Assembly (NCBI GenBank): GCA_030681675.1 | Contig: JAUXRP010000015.1 | Coordinates: forward strand, 62,001 to 126,000 | From: Candidatus Planktophila sp. | GTDB lineage: Bacteria > Actinomycetota > Actinomycetes > Nanopelagicales > Nanopelagicaceae | DNA length: 64,000 nt | Direction: 5' to 3' | Part shown: piece by piece, positions 15,070 to 24,236 of the stretch | Numbering within the stretch: position 1 is the first letter of the stretch | Layout: each line of letters starts with the position of its first letter | The notes under the pieces: model-generated | What the model was told of the DNA's origin: nothing | The model's database searches: none | The model's input: the letters and a program-made list of their open reading frames with translations, nothing else | Program-made: the position numbers and the translations under genes

Positions 15070-16161
15070 ATGACAAAGCACCGCCTTGTGATTACTGCAG
15101 TTTTTGCTGTAGTTGCAATCGCTTTGACAGGTTGCTCAACTCTTGGCAAGGCTTCAGGAATGTTGAATGGTGGAGAACACACGGAGGGCTTCGTCGGAGT
15201 GATTCTTCCTGACACAATATTGCCGCGTTGGGAAAGTGCTGATCGCGGATTTCTACAGGCGGCATTTGATGCAGCTGGAGTTACAGTTGATATTCAGAAT
15301 GCAAACGGCGACGTAACTGCATTTGCAAGCATTGCAGACCAGATGATGGAGGATGGTGCAACTGTTCTAATCCTTGCAAACTTAGAATCAGAATCCGCTA
15401 AGGCTGTTCAGGATAAGGCTGCTGTCCAAGGCGTTAAGACGATTGACTATGACCGTCTAACTCTTAATGGCACAGCTTCTTACTACGTTTCATTTGATAA
15501 CCTAAGAGTTGGCGAATTGCAGGGTGAAGGCATCAAGGCATGTCTTGATGCAGCTGGAAAGACAACTGCTCGTATCGTGTATTTGAACGGTTCACCAACT
15601 GATTACAAAGCAACGCTTTTCAAGGCTGGCTATGACTCAGTACTCCGTCCATTGATTGATTCAAAGCGATACACACTCGTTGATGATGCATCGGTTCCAG
15701 ATTGGGACCCAGTTCAAGCTGGAACTATCTTCGAGCAACAGCTATTAAAGGCGGGCGGAAAGCTCGATGCAGTAGTTGCAGCCGCCGAAGGTCTTGGACT
15801 TGCCGCAATTGAAGTTCTTAAGAGAAGTAATCTAAATGGCAAGGTCTGTGTTTCAGGGCAAGGTGCAAGAGTTGAAGGATTACGGGCAATTCTAACCGGT
15901 GAGCTGTCCAACACTGTTTACAAGGCGGTCAGGGAAGAGGCAGAGGCCGCAGCAGATTTAGCAATGGCACTACTTATGGGAGCGGTTCCAACCACAATTA
16001 CAGGTTCTGTAAATAATGGAAAAATTAATGTGCCTTCAGTTCTCTTAGTACCAATTGGAATTACAAAAGTCAATGTTAAGGATGTCATCGCAGATGGCTA
16101 CCAAAAGAGAGAAGATGTCTGTGCCGGCATAGAGGAACTCTGTAAGGCAAACGGAATTTAA
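15070..16161 (+). CDS. XylF-like sugar-binding lipoprotein, paralogue 2
   Basis: A 363-residue lipoprotein with lipobox ALTGCS, closely related to the preceding gene and to the xylF at 21315-22382. It keeps SFDN and QNANGD. However, the AxNEGLG motif is AAAEGLG and the hinge-side GQDATVDG is GQGARVEG, so an Asn and an Asp expected to hold the sugar are missing. This suggests a changed ligand or lost binding. It has its own leader (14984-15069) and is followed by a tRNA-Leu on the opposite strand. No transporter membrane genes adjoin. Confidence 0.88.
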   Translation: MTKHRLVITAVFAVVAIALTGCSTLGKASGMLNGGEHTEGFVGVILPDTILPRWESADRGFLQAAFDAAGVTVDIQNANGDVTAFASIADQMMEDGATVLILANLESESAKAVQDKAAVQGVKTIDYDRLTLNGTASYYVSFDNLRVGELQGEGIKACLDAAGKTTARIVYLNGSPTDYKATLFKAGYDSVLRPLIDSKRYTLVDDASVPDWDPVQAGTIFEQQLLKAGGKLDAVVAAAEGLGLAAIEVLKRSNLNGKVCVSGQGARVEGLRAILTGELSNTVYKAVREEAEAAADLAMALLMGAVPTTITGSVNNGKINVPSVLLVPIGITKVNVKDVIADGYQKREDVCAGIEELCKANGI

Positions 16162-16176
16162 TTTATCTAACTTTTG

Positions 16177-16257
16177 TGCGGGAGAAGGGACTTGAACCCT
16201 CACGTCCGAAGACACAGGTTCCTAAGACCTGCGTGTCTGCCATTTCACCACTCCCGC
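16177..16257 (-). tRNA. tRNA-Leu (anticodon TAG)
   Basis: Read on the minus strand from 16257: acceptor GCGGGAG pairs with CTCCCGC (16178-16184), with discriminator A at 16177. The anticodon loop is CTTAGGA between CAGGT and ACCTG, giving TAG, which reads CUN leucine codons. The long variable arm (TGTCTTCGGACG) confirms a class II tRNA. The T-loop is GGTTCAAGTCC. CCA is not encoded. It sits between the duplicated binding-protein genes and xylA. Confidence 0.95.
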
Positions 16258-16373
16258 TAAATCCACACAGAAACCACTTGTGCTTCTGAATGGATAGGTC
16301 CCAAGATTAGAGGTAAGTTAGCGATGTACCAAAACGGCCAGCACTTAACGGCGAAATCGAAAGGCACGAAGCC

Positions 16374-17531
16374 ATGTCACTAACACCCACACCTGCAGAT
16401 AAGTTCACCTTTGGGCTCTGGACCGTTGGTTGGCAGGCGCGCGATCCCTTTGGCGATGCAACGCGCGGCCCTTTGGATCCAGTTCGTACCGTTAATGAGT
16501 TAGCGGCACGAGGCGCACATGGCGTGACTTTTCATGATGATGATTTGATCCCTTTTGGAAGCGATGATGGCGCACGTCGTACCCATATCGATCGTTTTAA
16601 GAAAGCGCTGGATGAAACCGGTATGAAAGTACCGATGGCTACCACAAATCTCTTTACCCATCCAGTCTTTAAGGATGGCGCATTTACTTCAAATGACAGA
16701 GATATTCGCCGCTTTGCTCTGCGTAAAGTAATGAAAAATATTGAACTTGCAGTCGAACTTGGAGCTAAGACGTATGTGTGTTGGGGTGGGCGGGAAGGGG
16801 CCGAATCCGATGGCGCAAAAGATGCTTATGTTGCATTAGATCGTTTCCGAGAGGCTTTTAACACGTTGGGTGAGTTCGTAACAGAGAATGGTTATGACAT
16901 TAAATTTGCAATTGAACCTAAACCAAATGAACCACGTGGAGATATTTTCTTGCCAACGATTGGTCATGCGCTCGCATTTATTTATACTCTTGATCGCCCA
17001 GAACTCGTTGGATTAAATCCAGAGGTCGGTCACGAACAAATGGCAGGACTTAACTTCGTCCATGGAATTGCACAAGCGTTATGGCAGAAAAAGTTGTATC
17101 ACATCGATTTAAATGGCCAACATGGTCCAAAGTTTGATCAAGATTTAGTCTTTGGGCATGGTGATTTAAAGTCTGCATTCTTCTTAGTAGATTTGCTGGA
17201 GCGATATAGATACGACGGACCGAAGCACTTTGACTATAAGCCGGCTCGCACTGAAAGCGATAAAGGTGTGTGGGAATCAGCAACGGCAAATATGCGGACG
17301 TATTTGGCGCTCAAGGAGCGCGCGCTTGCTTTCCGTGCCGATCCACGAGTTATCGCGGCCATGGCCGAATCAAATATCCCGGGGTTGAGCGAACCAACTC
17401 TTAGTAGCGGCGAAACATGGAGAGATCTTGCCGATGATTCATTAGATGTCGAAGCGGCAGGCACACGTGGATATGGATACGAAGCCATTGACCAGTTAGC
17501 ACTCGAGCACTTAATGGGCGTTCAGAGCTAA
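16374..17531 (+). CDS. xylA: Xylose isomerase
   Basis: A 385-residue xylose isomerase of the short actinobacterial class, converting D-xylose to D-xylulose in the cytoplasm. Motifs are [12 protein letters not shown] (catalytic His), [11 protein letters not shown], the metal site [24 protein letters not shown] and YHIDLNGQ. Full length. The start ATG 16374 follows ATCGAAAGGCACG, which resembles the RBS block of the XylF-like leaders. No xylB is adjacent. It completes a pentose theme with the binding proteins and the xylFGH transporter across the AbiE locus. Confidence 0.95.
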   Translation: MSLTPTPADKFTFGLWTVGWQARDPFGDATRGPLDPVRTVNELAARGAHGVTFHDDDLIPFGSDDGARRTHIDRFKKALDETGMKVPMATTNLFTHPVFKDGAFTSNDRDIRRFALRKVMKNIELAVELGAKTYVCWGGREGAESDGAKDAYVALDRFREAFNTLGEFVTENGYDIKFAIEPKPNEPRGDIFLPTIGHALAFIYTLDRPELVGLNPEVGHEQMAGLNFVHGIAQALWQKKLYHIDLNGQHGPKFDQDLVFGHGDLKSAFFLVDLLERYRYDGPKHFDYKPARTESDKGVWESATANMRTYLALKERALAFRADPRVIAAMAESNIPGLSEPTLSSGETWRDLADDSLDVEAAGTRGYGYEAIDQLALEHLMGVQS

Positions 17532-17694
17532 CTAGTTTGTTGCGTGAAGCCTAAGCCTCGTGCTGTTGGTCAGTTAGTCAAGTGCACCGGCGGTGCCCCA
17601 TCAGAGAATCAGGAATGCCGAGAATTTATTATGAGCACAAACTTGATGTGTTCATCCGTGGAATATGCCGTATCTCAAATTGAAGAAAATAAAC

Positions 17695-18288
17695 CTAGAT
17701 TTCAATTTTGAATTTCGGGATGAACGGTTCGTTCGATGCTCGAATGCCTTGAATTCGATCCAATCTGTAACTTCGGAGGCATCCTCTATCATTAACCAAA
17801 TACAAAAGTATCTTGCCGTCTTGTGTTTGCCTCAAAGAGTATGGCTCGACGAGACGCCAACCTTCTTCGCCCTTCTCTGGAACGTAATACAGTGCGATTT
17901 TCACAAGATTGAAAGCACAATAACGAAGCAGTTTCATGTCGAATCCAAATCGCGCAAAATTCACAGAACTTGGATTTAGCAGTACTGAACCATCATTGCC
18001 AATCTCAGCAGGACTCAACTTGGCAATAAGAGATTGTCCAGCCAACCACTCAAATAACTCAGGGAGTTTGTTCCAAAAGAGGTCGGCTGGGATGAGAGGC
18101 GGTGGGAGTTGATGACCCAACATCCCTTCCCAGTCTGTCACAATATTCTGATAATTTTCCTCAGTTTGAACTAACTCAAGAGTAGGTGTCAAAATTCCTA
18201 CGAATTCACTTTTGCTCTTCAATAGCGAATGAATATACGCCCCTCGGCCAATTTGTGCTCACAGTTTGAATTTCTCGAATAGAGATCA
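17695..18288 (-). pseudogene. Broken AbiEii-like toxin gene (start and C-terminal part only)
   Basis: An ATG at 18288 overlaps the antitoxin stop as ATGA, the normal AbiEi/AbiEii junction, and reads MISIREIQTVSTNW, like AbiEii N-termini. The frame stops within 27 codons. Another frame then runs from about 18222 to 17695. It encodes a helical stretch (NYQNIVTDWEGML, LFWNKLPELFEWLAG) and a WYL-like tail (RLVEPYSLRQTQDGK, SYRLDRIQGI), which I associate with actinobacterial AbiEii C-termini. The nucleotidyltransferase core between them is missing, so toxin activity should be lost. The 175-residue tail frame might still be translated. The family assignment of the tail is moderate. Confidence 0.55.
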
Positions 18289-19098
18289 TGACCGTTCTCT
18301 CGTCTCAATGAGTGTGTTTACTAAAATGTTCCACCTCATAATTCGAGAACCAACTGAAGGCTTAGATGGATCCAAGGAGATGATTCCTTTCGAAATTCTT
18401 GTTCTCAATCTTTCGATTTCGGAATGGTTGCTATAACCATTCAATTCAAGTAGGAAGCCAAGTCGCTTGATCCCAGCTCGTGAACAATGCAATTCAGCGT
18501 CCTTAACTAATTCATGAATGTTGAAATCATCTAAGTACGCCTTCAAGAATTCAGATCCGAGTCGAATCCCGCCGCCCAATTCTGGATATGTCATCACGTC
18601 CAGTAAGGTCCTGCTCGGATTGGCAAAAGAGATTTTGGATCCATCTCGCCATTCATCAACGATGCCCCATGTCAGGTCGAGTTTTTTAATTCGTTTGACT
18701 AGAAATTTGGAGGCGGGTACCGACTTTGTTTCCGTTCGCACCCGTTCTGCTGTTGCTAAAACGAGTTTTCTGAAAACTTGTTCTGTTAATCCCCAGTGAT
18801 TTGCAGATGTCCATCCAGTAAAATATGAGTTCGGCCAAGTGCTAAGCGCGAGTTTGAATTCGTCTCCAAACCATTCTTGTGGTTCTTCTATATAGTTTGG
18901 AACTTGCAGATAAACACCTTTACGAATTCGCCGAAGATACCCTGCCTTCGCCCATCTGGAGAGTTTTTGATTGACCGACCCAGCCTGCATTGAGAGGATT
19001 GACCGGGCCTGTTCATTTGTAAATATCTCAGGAGCATGAGCAAGAAGCAATCGGATCTCATCCCTATTACGGTATGCAGGCTTCAAAGCATCCTCCAA
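18286..19098 (-). CDS. AbiEi-type antitoxin / transcriptional regulator
   Basis: A 270-residue protein with an N-terminal winged-helix region (FTNEQARSILSMQAGSVNQK, then GYLRRIRKGVYLQVP) typical of AbiEi antitoxins of type IV toxin-antitoxin systems. It continues with the AbiEi C-terminal domain (FTGWTSANHWGLTEQ, ISFANPSRTLLDVM). AbiEi proteins repress their own promoter and counter the AbiEii nucleotidyltransferase. Here the toxin is broken, so this antitoxin may be an orphan kept for protection against related systems, or just decaying. Both genes sit as an insertion between xylA and the xylH end. Confidence 0.8.
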   Translation of the reverse strand: MEDALKPAYRNRDEIRLLLAHAPEIFTNEQARSILSMQAGSVNQKLSRWAKAGYLRRIRKGVYLQVPNYIEEPQEWFGDEFKLALSTWPNSYFTGWTSANHWGLTEQVFRKLVLATAERVRTETKSVPASKFLVKRIKKLDLTWGIVDEWRDGSKISFANPSRTLLDVMTYPELGGGIRLGSEFLKAYLDDFNIHELVKDAELHCSRAGIKRLGFLLELNGYSNHSEIERLRTRISKGIISLDPSKPSVGSRIMRWNILVNTLIETRERS

Positions 19099-19191
19099 TA
19101 TCTGAGTGACAGTAAATTACCAGATAGTGTCAATTTATGCAATTTAGTGGTACTCAAATAACACTCTATCGATCATGATTGCAACGGTTAG

Positions 19192-20427
19192 CTAAACGCT
19201 GGCGCCTCTTCGTGAAATCGCATCAACTCCTGCGGAGATCAAGAGGACCAGACCAGTAACAATGAACTTGATTCCAGCGGCATAACCCAATAGACCCATG
19301 CCGTTATCTATGACGGCAACGACGAGACCTCCAAGGATTGCATCGCGCATCTTTCCTTTTCCGCCAAACAACGAGGTACCGCCGATGACCGCTGCGCCAA
19401 CTGCGTAAAGAAGTGTTGAACTTCCACCCGTTGTTGGAGACACCGAGTTTTGACGAGATGCAAAGATCATTCCCGCAATTGCAGAGAGACCCGAACAGAT
19501 CATGAACGCCGCGATCCGAACCCGCTTAACGTTAATGCCGGCACGACGTGCGGCCTCGGCATTTCCACCAACTGCGTAAATATGTCGGCCAAAGGCAGTG
19601 CGACCAAGCACGAAAGTTCCGATAACTAGAATTAACAAAATTACTGGAACGACATATGGAATGCCCTTAAGACTTACTAAGTCTGGATTATTGCTGCGTT
19701 CAACGTTGAGCGCAAAGACAGCAAGACCAGTGATAACAAGAAGTCCCGCAGTTTTTAATATCCAGAGATTAATAAGCTCGGATTTTAAACCAGCTTTGCG
19801 ACGGGTGTTCATTCGGTTAAGACCAACCAGGACATAAATGGTCGAAACGGAGATAAAGAAAATCCAACTCAGCGTCGGTGTGAGATTTGAGTTCTCAACG
19901 GCCAAAATAACCTTATCTTCAACGCGGATCGTTCCACCTTCACCGGCCAGTAAAAGCAGGATTCCTTGGAAAGCCAAGAAGGCGGCAAGAGTTACAACGA
20001 AGGATGGAATTCCGAGTCGAGCAACTAAAGTTCCGAGACCAAAACCTAAGACAACACCGACAAAAATCGCTGCAAGCAAAGCCGCATACCACGGAACATC
20101 ATGATTAGTAATCAGAATGACCAGAACCGCACCTGTTACACCGGCCGTGTATCCAGCCGATAGATCTATCTCTCCAAGGAGAAGTACAAAAACCAGACCC
20201 ATAGCAATAACAATTACTGCAGCGGCTTGAGTCAATAAATTTGCAAAGTTTCCAGGAGTTAAAAAGACGCTCGACATTGAGCCAAAGACTATACAAAGAG
20301 CAATAAGACCAAGCACCGCCGGCAATGAACCAATATCTCCGGCCTTTATTCTGGACCAGTAGTCGTGCATTGCACCTTTTAACGTTGCATCGGCAGTTGA
20401 AGTATCGGCAGTTGTTGGAGAAGTCAT
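19192..20427 (-). CDS. xylH: Sugar ABC transporter permease (XylH-like)
   Basis: A 411-residue inner-membrane permease of the monosaccharide (CUT2) class with about 10 transmembrane helices. Family stretches are VLLLGEIDLSAGYTAG, LGIPSFVVTLAAFLAFQGI and RRAGINVKRVRIAAFMICSG. The cytoplasmic loop at about residues 205-225 and overall length match XylH rather than the shorter RbsC. Its start overlaps the ATPase stop by 4 bases. It is the third gene of the binding protein, ATPase, permease operon. Confidence 0.92.
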   Translation of the reverse strand: MTSPTTADTSTADATLKGAMHDYWSRIKAGDIGSLPAVLGLIALCIVFGSMSSVFLTPGNFANLLTQAAAVIVIAMGLVFVLLLGEIDLSAGYTAGVTGAVLVILITNHDVPWYAALLAAIFVGVVLGFGLGTLVARLGIPSFVVTLAAFLAFQGILLLLAGEGGTIRVEDKVILAVENSNLTPTLSWIFFISVSTIYVLVGLNRMNTRRKAGLKSELINLWILKTAGLLVITGLAVFALNVERSNNPDLVSLKGIPYVVPVILLILVIGTFVLGRTAFGRHIYAVGGNAEAARRAGINVKRVRIAAFMICSGLSAIAGMIFASRQNSVSPTTGGSSTLLYAVGAAVIGGTSLFGGKGKMRDAILGGLVVAVIDNGMGLLGYAAGIKFIVTGLVLLISAGVDAISRRGASV

Positions 20428-21188
20428 TTCTTAGCACCTGCACTTTCTACGCCAGCAGACTTTCCTGTAGTAATTAATTCAATAACTTGCCGCGGTATAA
20501 CCTCGTTTTTATCAACCTGCGCCGCCATCTGGCCTAAATAAAGCGCGGCGATATTATCGGCGACCTCAAATACATCGTTTAAGTTGTGACTAATTAATAC
20601 GACAGCTAAACCATTATCGGCTAAGCGGCGCACGAGATTTAAAACTTGTTCGGTCTGAGCAACGCCAAGAGCGGCCGTTGGTTCATCTAAAATTACAATC
20701 TTGCTATTCCATAAAACCGCGCGGGCGATTGCAACTGTCTGGCGTTGACCACCAGAAAGAGATGCAACCGTTTGGCGAATTGATTTAACGGTGCGCACAC
20801 TCAAACCATCTAATGTCTTACGCGCAAGAGATTCCATGGCAGTCTCATCTAAAACCGGGCCGCGTTTTTTTTCACGCCCTAAAAACATATTATGAACAAT
20901 GTCTAAATTGTCACAGAGCGCTAAATCTTGATACACGATCTCAATCCCTAGGGCGGTGGCATCTCGGGGGCCTGTGATATCAACTTTTCTGTCTTCAAAG
21001 AGAAAGTCTCCGTGGTCTGGAGTGTAAATTCCGGCGATACATTTAATTAGCGTGCTTTTCCCAGCGCCATTGTCTCCAACAAGAGCAGTTACTTTACCCG
21101 CTGCAATATCAAAGTCGACGTCGCGAAGAACGTGGACCGGTCCAAAGGATTTATTTACTCCGCGCAGGGAGAGAATTGGTGTGCTCAT
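20424..21188 (-). CDS. xylG: Sugar ABC transporter ATP-binding protein (XylG-like, single domain)
   Basis: A 254-residue ATPase with Walker A (GDNGAGKST), signature (LSGGQRQ), Walker B with DEPTAALG, and the H-loop in LISHNL. E. coli XylG and RbsA have two fused ATPase domains; this one has a single domain and presumably works as a homodimer, as in other actinobacterial xylose importers. It is separated from xylF by a strong stem-loop (21241-21295) and overlaps xylH. Confidence 0.92.
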   Translation of the reverse strand: MSTPILSLRGVNKSFGPVHVLRDVDFDIAAGKVTALVGDNGAGKSTLIKCIAGIYTPDHGDFLFEDRKVDITGPRDATALGIEIVYQDLALCDNLDIVHNMFLGREKKRGPVLDETAMESLARKTLDGLSVRTVKSIRQTVASLSGGQRQTVAIARAVLWNSKIVILDEPTAALGVAQTEQVLNLVRRLADNGLAVVLISHNLNDVFEVADNIAALYLGQMAAQVDKNEVIPRQVIELITTGKSAGVESAGAKK

Positions 21189-21240
21189 TAAACTACCTAC
21201 AATTCTTTATATCTCTTTGATTAATTGGGTTAAAAACATA

Positions 21241-21295
21241 GTAAAGAAGTTGCGGCTCAGGGAATTTACCCCAAGCCGCAACTTTTGTTCTTTAC
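21241..21295 (-). terminator. Large stem-loop between xylF and xylG (attenuator or mRNA stabiliser)
   Basis: GTAAAGAA at the left pairs with TTCTTTAC at the right, and inside it AAGTTGCGGCT pairs with AGCCGCAACTT. Read on the minus strand it follows the xylF stop by about 20 bases, and a short T-run (ATGTTTTT) follows. This suits a partial terminator or a 3' stabiliser, giving more binding protein than ATPase and permease. Confidence 0.75.
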
Positions 21296-21314
21296 TGCCT
21301 ATCAGGTATGGAGA

Positions 21315-22382
21315 TTACAGTCCGTTAGCTACGCAGATGTCTTCGATGTCGGCACAGACAGCTTCACGTGTCTGGAAGCCATCGGCGATGACATCTTTCA
21401 CGTTAGCCTTTGTGATTCCAACTGGTACCAAGAGAACTGAAGGTACATCTATGGTTCCGTTATTTACAGAGCCAGTAGCTGTTGTTGCCTCTTCGCCATT
21501 AAGCAAAGTGATTGCAAGGGCTGCAGCGCCTTCGGCCTCTGCCTTGATTGCCTTATAAACAGTGTTCGACATGTCTCCTGTAAGGATTGCACGCAATCCA
21601 TCGACAGTGGCATCTTGACCAGATACACAGACCTTGCCATTGAGCTTGTTCTTCTTAAGTATTGCAATCGCTGCAAGACCAAGACCTTCGTTAGCTGATA
21701 CAACGGCATCGAGCTTTCCGCCAGCCTTTGAAAGCTGCTGTTCGAAAATAGCTCCACCCTTTGCGTTATCCCAATCTGGGACGGCTGTGTCATCGACAAG
21801 TGTGTATGCCTTTGAATCGATCAAAGGACGTAGCACTGAGTCATAGCCAGCCTTGAAAAGAGTTGCGTTGTTATCTGTTGGTGAACCATTCAAGTACACG
21901 ATTCGTGCAGTCGTTTTTCCAGCAGCATCGAGACATGCCTTGATGCCTTCACCTTGTAAGCGACCAACAGCTTCATTATCAAATGAAACGTAGTATGAAG
22001 CAGAACCATTGAGTGTTAGACGGTCATAGTCAATCGTCTTAACGCCTTGTGCAGCGGCCTTATCCTGAACAGCTTTAGCTGAATCTGAATCTAGGTTTAC
22101 AAGAATGAGAACTTTTGCACCAGCAGTAAGCATCTGGTCTGCAATAGTTGCGAATGCAGCTACATCGCCGTTTGCATTCTGGATATCGACCTTAACTCCG
22201 GCTGCATCAAAAGCTGCCTGTAGGAATCCGCGGTCAGCAGTTTCCCAACGATTTGATGATGCTGCATCTGGAAGGATTACTCCGACGAAGCTTTCTTTCA
22301 CTTCTTCAGCCTTTGAGCAACCTGTGAGTGCGATTGCAACTGCAGCTAAGGCTGCAGTAATCGCGAGGCGGCGCTTTGTCAT
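21315..22382 (-). CDS. xylF: XylF-like sugar-binding lipoprotein, paralogue 3
   Basis: A 355-residue lipoprotein with lipobox LTGCS, heading the complete xylFGH operon. The mature domain keeps all XylF-like pocket motifs: QNANGD, YYVSFDNEAVG, SANEGLGL and GQDATVDG. It is therefore the copy most likely to bind xylose or a similar pentose. I chose ATG 22382 (MTKRRLAITAAL), as in the paralogues; an upstream in-frame start at 22412 would precede the RBS AAAGG. The stem-loop after the stop should raise its level above the membrane components. Confidence 0.92.
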   Translation of the reverse strand: MTKRRLAITAALAAVAIALTGCSKAEEVKESFVGVILPDAASSNRWETADRGFLQAAFDAAGVKVDIQNANGDVAAFATIADQMLTAGAKVLILVNLDSDSAKAVQDKAAAQGVKTIDYDRLTLNGSASYYVSFDNEAVGRLQGEGIKACLDAAGKTTARIVYLNGSPTDNNATLFKAGYDSVLRPLIDSKAYTLVDDTAVPDWDNAKGGAIFEQQLSKAGGKLDAVVSANEGLGLAAIAILKKNKLNGKVCVSGQDATVDGLRAILTGDMSNTVYKAIKAEAEGAAALAITLLNGEEATTATGSVNNGTIDVPSVLLVPVGITKANVKDVIADGFQTREAVCADIEDICVANGL

Positions 22383-22465
22383 ATGTGAAACACCTTTCGA
22401 AAGGAGAGACACCCCAGGGCAAAGGAGTTCTGCCCAGATGAGGAGAGTGAATCTGTAGGCTCACG
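22383..22465 (-). promoter_or_regulatory. Conserved leader C upstream of xylF
   Basis: Reverse-strand counterpart of leaders A and B. It contains CTCATCTGGGCAGAACTCCT with GGGCA/TGCCC pairing (22431-22435 with 22417-22421), then TTTCGAAAGG and the RBS before xylF. Upstream, TTTCAACTACCGTGAG parallels CTCAACTACCCTTAGA of leader B. The stretch up to 22569 also carries the divergent argS start, with no clear promoter. Confidence 0.5.
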
Positions 22466-22569
22466 GTAGTTGAAATCACTGTAAAGGTCACTAGGAAAAT
22501 CCATGAAATTTCACGCATACACCAACTATTAGGTCACGTGGATTAAGCCTCTGACGGTAACCTTGGCAG

Positions 22570-24234
22570 ATGTCATCACAGGTGCAAGCACTCGAATCGG
22601 CCATCAAATCGGCCATTGATCGAGCAATCGCCTCGGGAGAAATCTCATGTGTGGCACCTACATCTATCGTGTTAGAGCGGCCCAAGAACCGAAATCATGG
22701 CGATTACGCCACATCGATTGCCCTACAACTAGCTAAGGCTGCGGGAAAGAATCCACGTGAAATTGCTCAAATTATCTGCAAGCACTTGACAGGCGCTGAT
22801 GGAATTTCTGGGCTAGAAATTGCTGGGCCAGGATTCATTAACATCACACTCAATCGGGCTAATCAAGCCGAACTTGTATCTGCAATTATCACCGCCGGCT
22901 CAAGTTTTGGGCATGGAGATGAACTTGCCGGAGTTCGCATAAATCTTGAGTTTATAAGCGCCAATCCAACAGGGCCTTTGCATTTAGGGCACACGCGGTG
23001 GGCGGCTGTGGGAGATGCGCTTGGCCGAGTTCTTAGTGCGGCAGGTGCCGATGTCACGCGCGAGTTCTACATAAATGATCGCGGAAATCAGATGGATTTA
23101 TTTGGTGCATCGGTGGAAGCGGCCGCGCTCGGCAAGCCAATTCCACAGGATGGATATAAAGGTGAATATATAGGCGATCTAGCTACTGCCATTGTTGCTG
23201 ATAACCCTGCATTGATTTCACTTCCCGAAGGTCAACGACGAGAGGCCTTTCGTGAAGCCGCTTATGAACTTCAGTTAAAAGATCAGCAACGAGTTCTGAA
23301 TATTTTAGGAACACACTTTGATGTGTGGTTTTCAGAACGCTCTCTTCATGCCAAAGGCGCAGTTGAACATGGAATCGAAATACTTCGGAAACAAGGACAT
23401 GTTTATGAAGAAGAAGGTGCAATTTGGTTGCGTACAACTGACTTTGGCGATGATAAGGATCGGGTATTAACAAAGTCTGATGGTTCGTTTTCCTACTTTT
23501 CATCCGACACTGCTTACTATATAAATAAGCGCGAGCGAGGTTTTGAAATCTGTATTTATATGTTAGGCGCTGACCACCATGGATATATTGGTCGGTTAAA
23601 GGCGATTGCCGCATGTGCCGGTGATGATCCTGAGTACAACATTCATGTCTTAATTGGCCAGTTAGTAAAGATTATGGAGGGCGGCCAAGAGGTGAAGCTC
23701 TCCAAACGCGCCGGCACAATAATTACCTTAGAAGAGTTAGTAGAAAAAGTTGGTGTTGATGCAGCTCGGTATACATTGATTAGGTATCCCGTAGACACAC
23801 CTATGGTCATGGATGTCGATGTTCTAAAGCGAAATACTAATGAGAATCCTGTCTATTACGTTCAGTACGCTCACGCTCGAATCGCTGCAGTCTTACGTAA
23901 CGCCGCCGAACTAAACATCAACGTTAATTTGGATACTTTCGATTCTTCGCAGTTAATCCACGATCGAGAAAATGAACTACTCGGCAAGCTCGCAGAGTAT
24001 CCGCGCGTAGTGGCAGCTGCGGCACAACTGCGCCAGCCTCATCGCATCGCACGTTACCTTGAGGATCTAGCCGGTACATATCATGGTTTCTACGCCGATT
24101 GTCGTGTACTTCCGATGGGCGAAGAAAAGCCGACTGCGCTTCATACGGCTCGGCTACTACTGTGTACATCTACAAAAATAGTTGTTGCCAATGGATTGCA
24201 TTTATTAGGTGTAAGCGCACCGGAGAGGATGTAG
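22570..24234 (+). CDS. argS: Arginyl-tRNA synthetase
   Basis: A 554-residue class I aminoacyl-tRNA synthetase charging tRNA-Arg. The HIGH-type motif is PLHLGHTRWA at about residue 138 and the KMSKS-type motif is KLSKRAGT. The C-terminal DALR anticodon-binding domain begins near VQYAHARIAAVLRN. Full length. It starts a long co-directional run ending with the ATP synthase operon; lysA begins 2 bases after its stop. Confidence 0.95.
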   Translation: MSSQVQALESAIKSAIDRAIASGEISCVAPTSIVLERPKNRNHGDYATSIALQLAKAAGKNPREIAQIICKHLTGADGISGLEIAGPGFINITLNRANQAELVSAIITAGSSFGHGDELAGVRINLEFISANPTGPLHLGHTRWAAVGDALGRVLSAAGADVTREFYINDRGNQMDLFGASVEAAALGKPIPQDGYKGEYIGDLATAIVADNPALISLPEGQRREAFREAAYELQLKDQQRVLNILGTHFDVWFSERSLHAKGAVEHGIEILRKQGHVYEEEGAIWLRTTDFGDDKDRVLTKSDGSFSYFSSDTAYYINKRERGFEICIYMLGADHHGYIGRLKAIAACAGDDPEYNIHVLIGQLVKIMEGGQEVKLSKRAGTIITLEELVEKVGVDAARYTLIRYPVDTPMVMDVDVLKRNTNENPVYYVQYAHARIAAVLRNAAELNINVNLDTFDSSQLIHDRENELLGKLAEYPRVVAAAAQLRQPHRIARYLEDLAGTYHGFYADCRVLPMGEEKPTALHTARLLLCTSTKIVVANGLHLLGVSAPERM

Positions 24235-24236
24235 TT

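Noticed and set aside
16177-16257. tRNA-Leu as integration site of a mobile element
   Set aside because: No integrase and no visible repeat of the tRNA 3' end nearby; the flanking genes are related sugar-uptake genes.
17665-17979. 104-codon plus-strand frame opposite the toxin tail
   Set aside because: No RBS or family match, and it is antisense to the WYL-like region, which has protein-like conservation.
24099-24236. N-terminal extension of lysA into argS
   Set aside because: The extra 46 residues read argS out of frame; the ATG at 24237 gives the normal LysA start.
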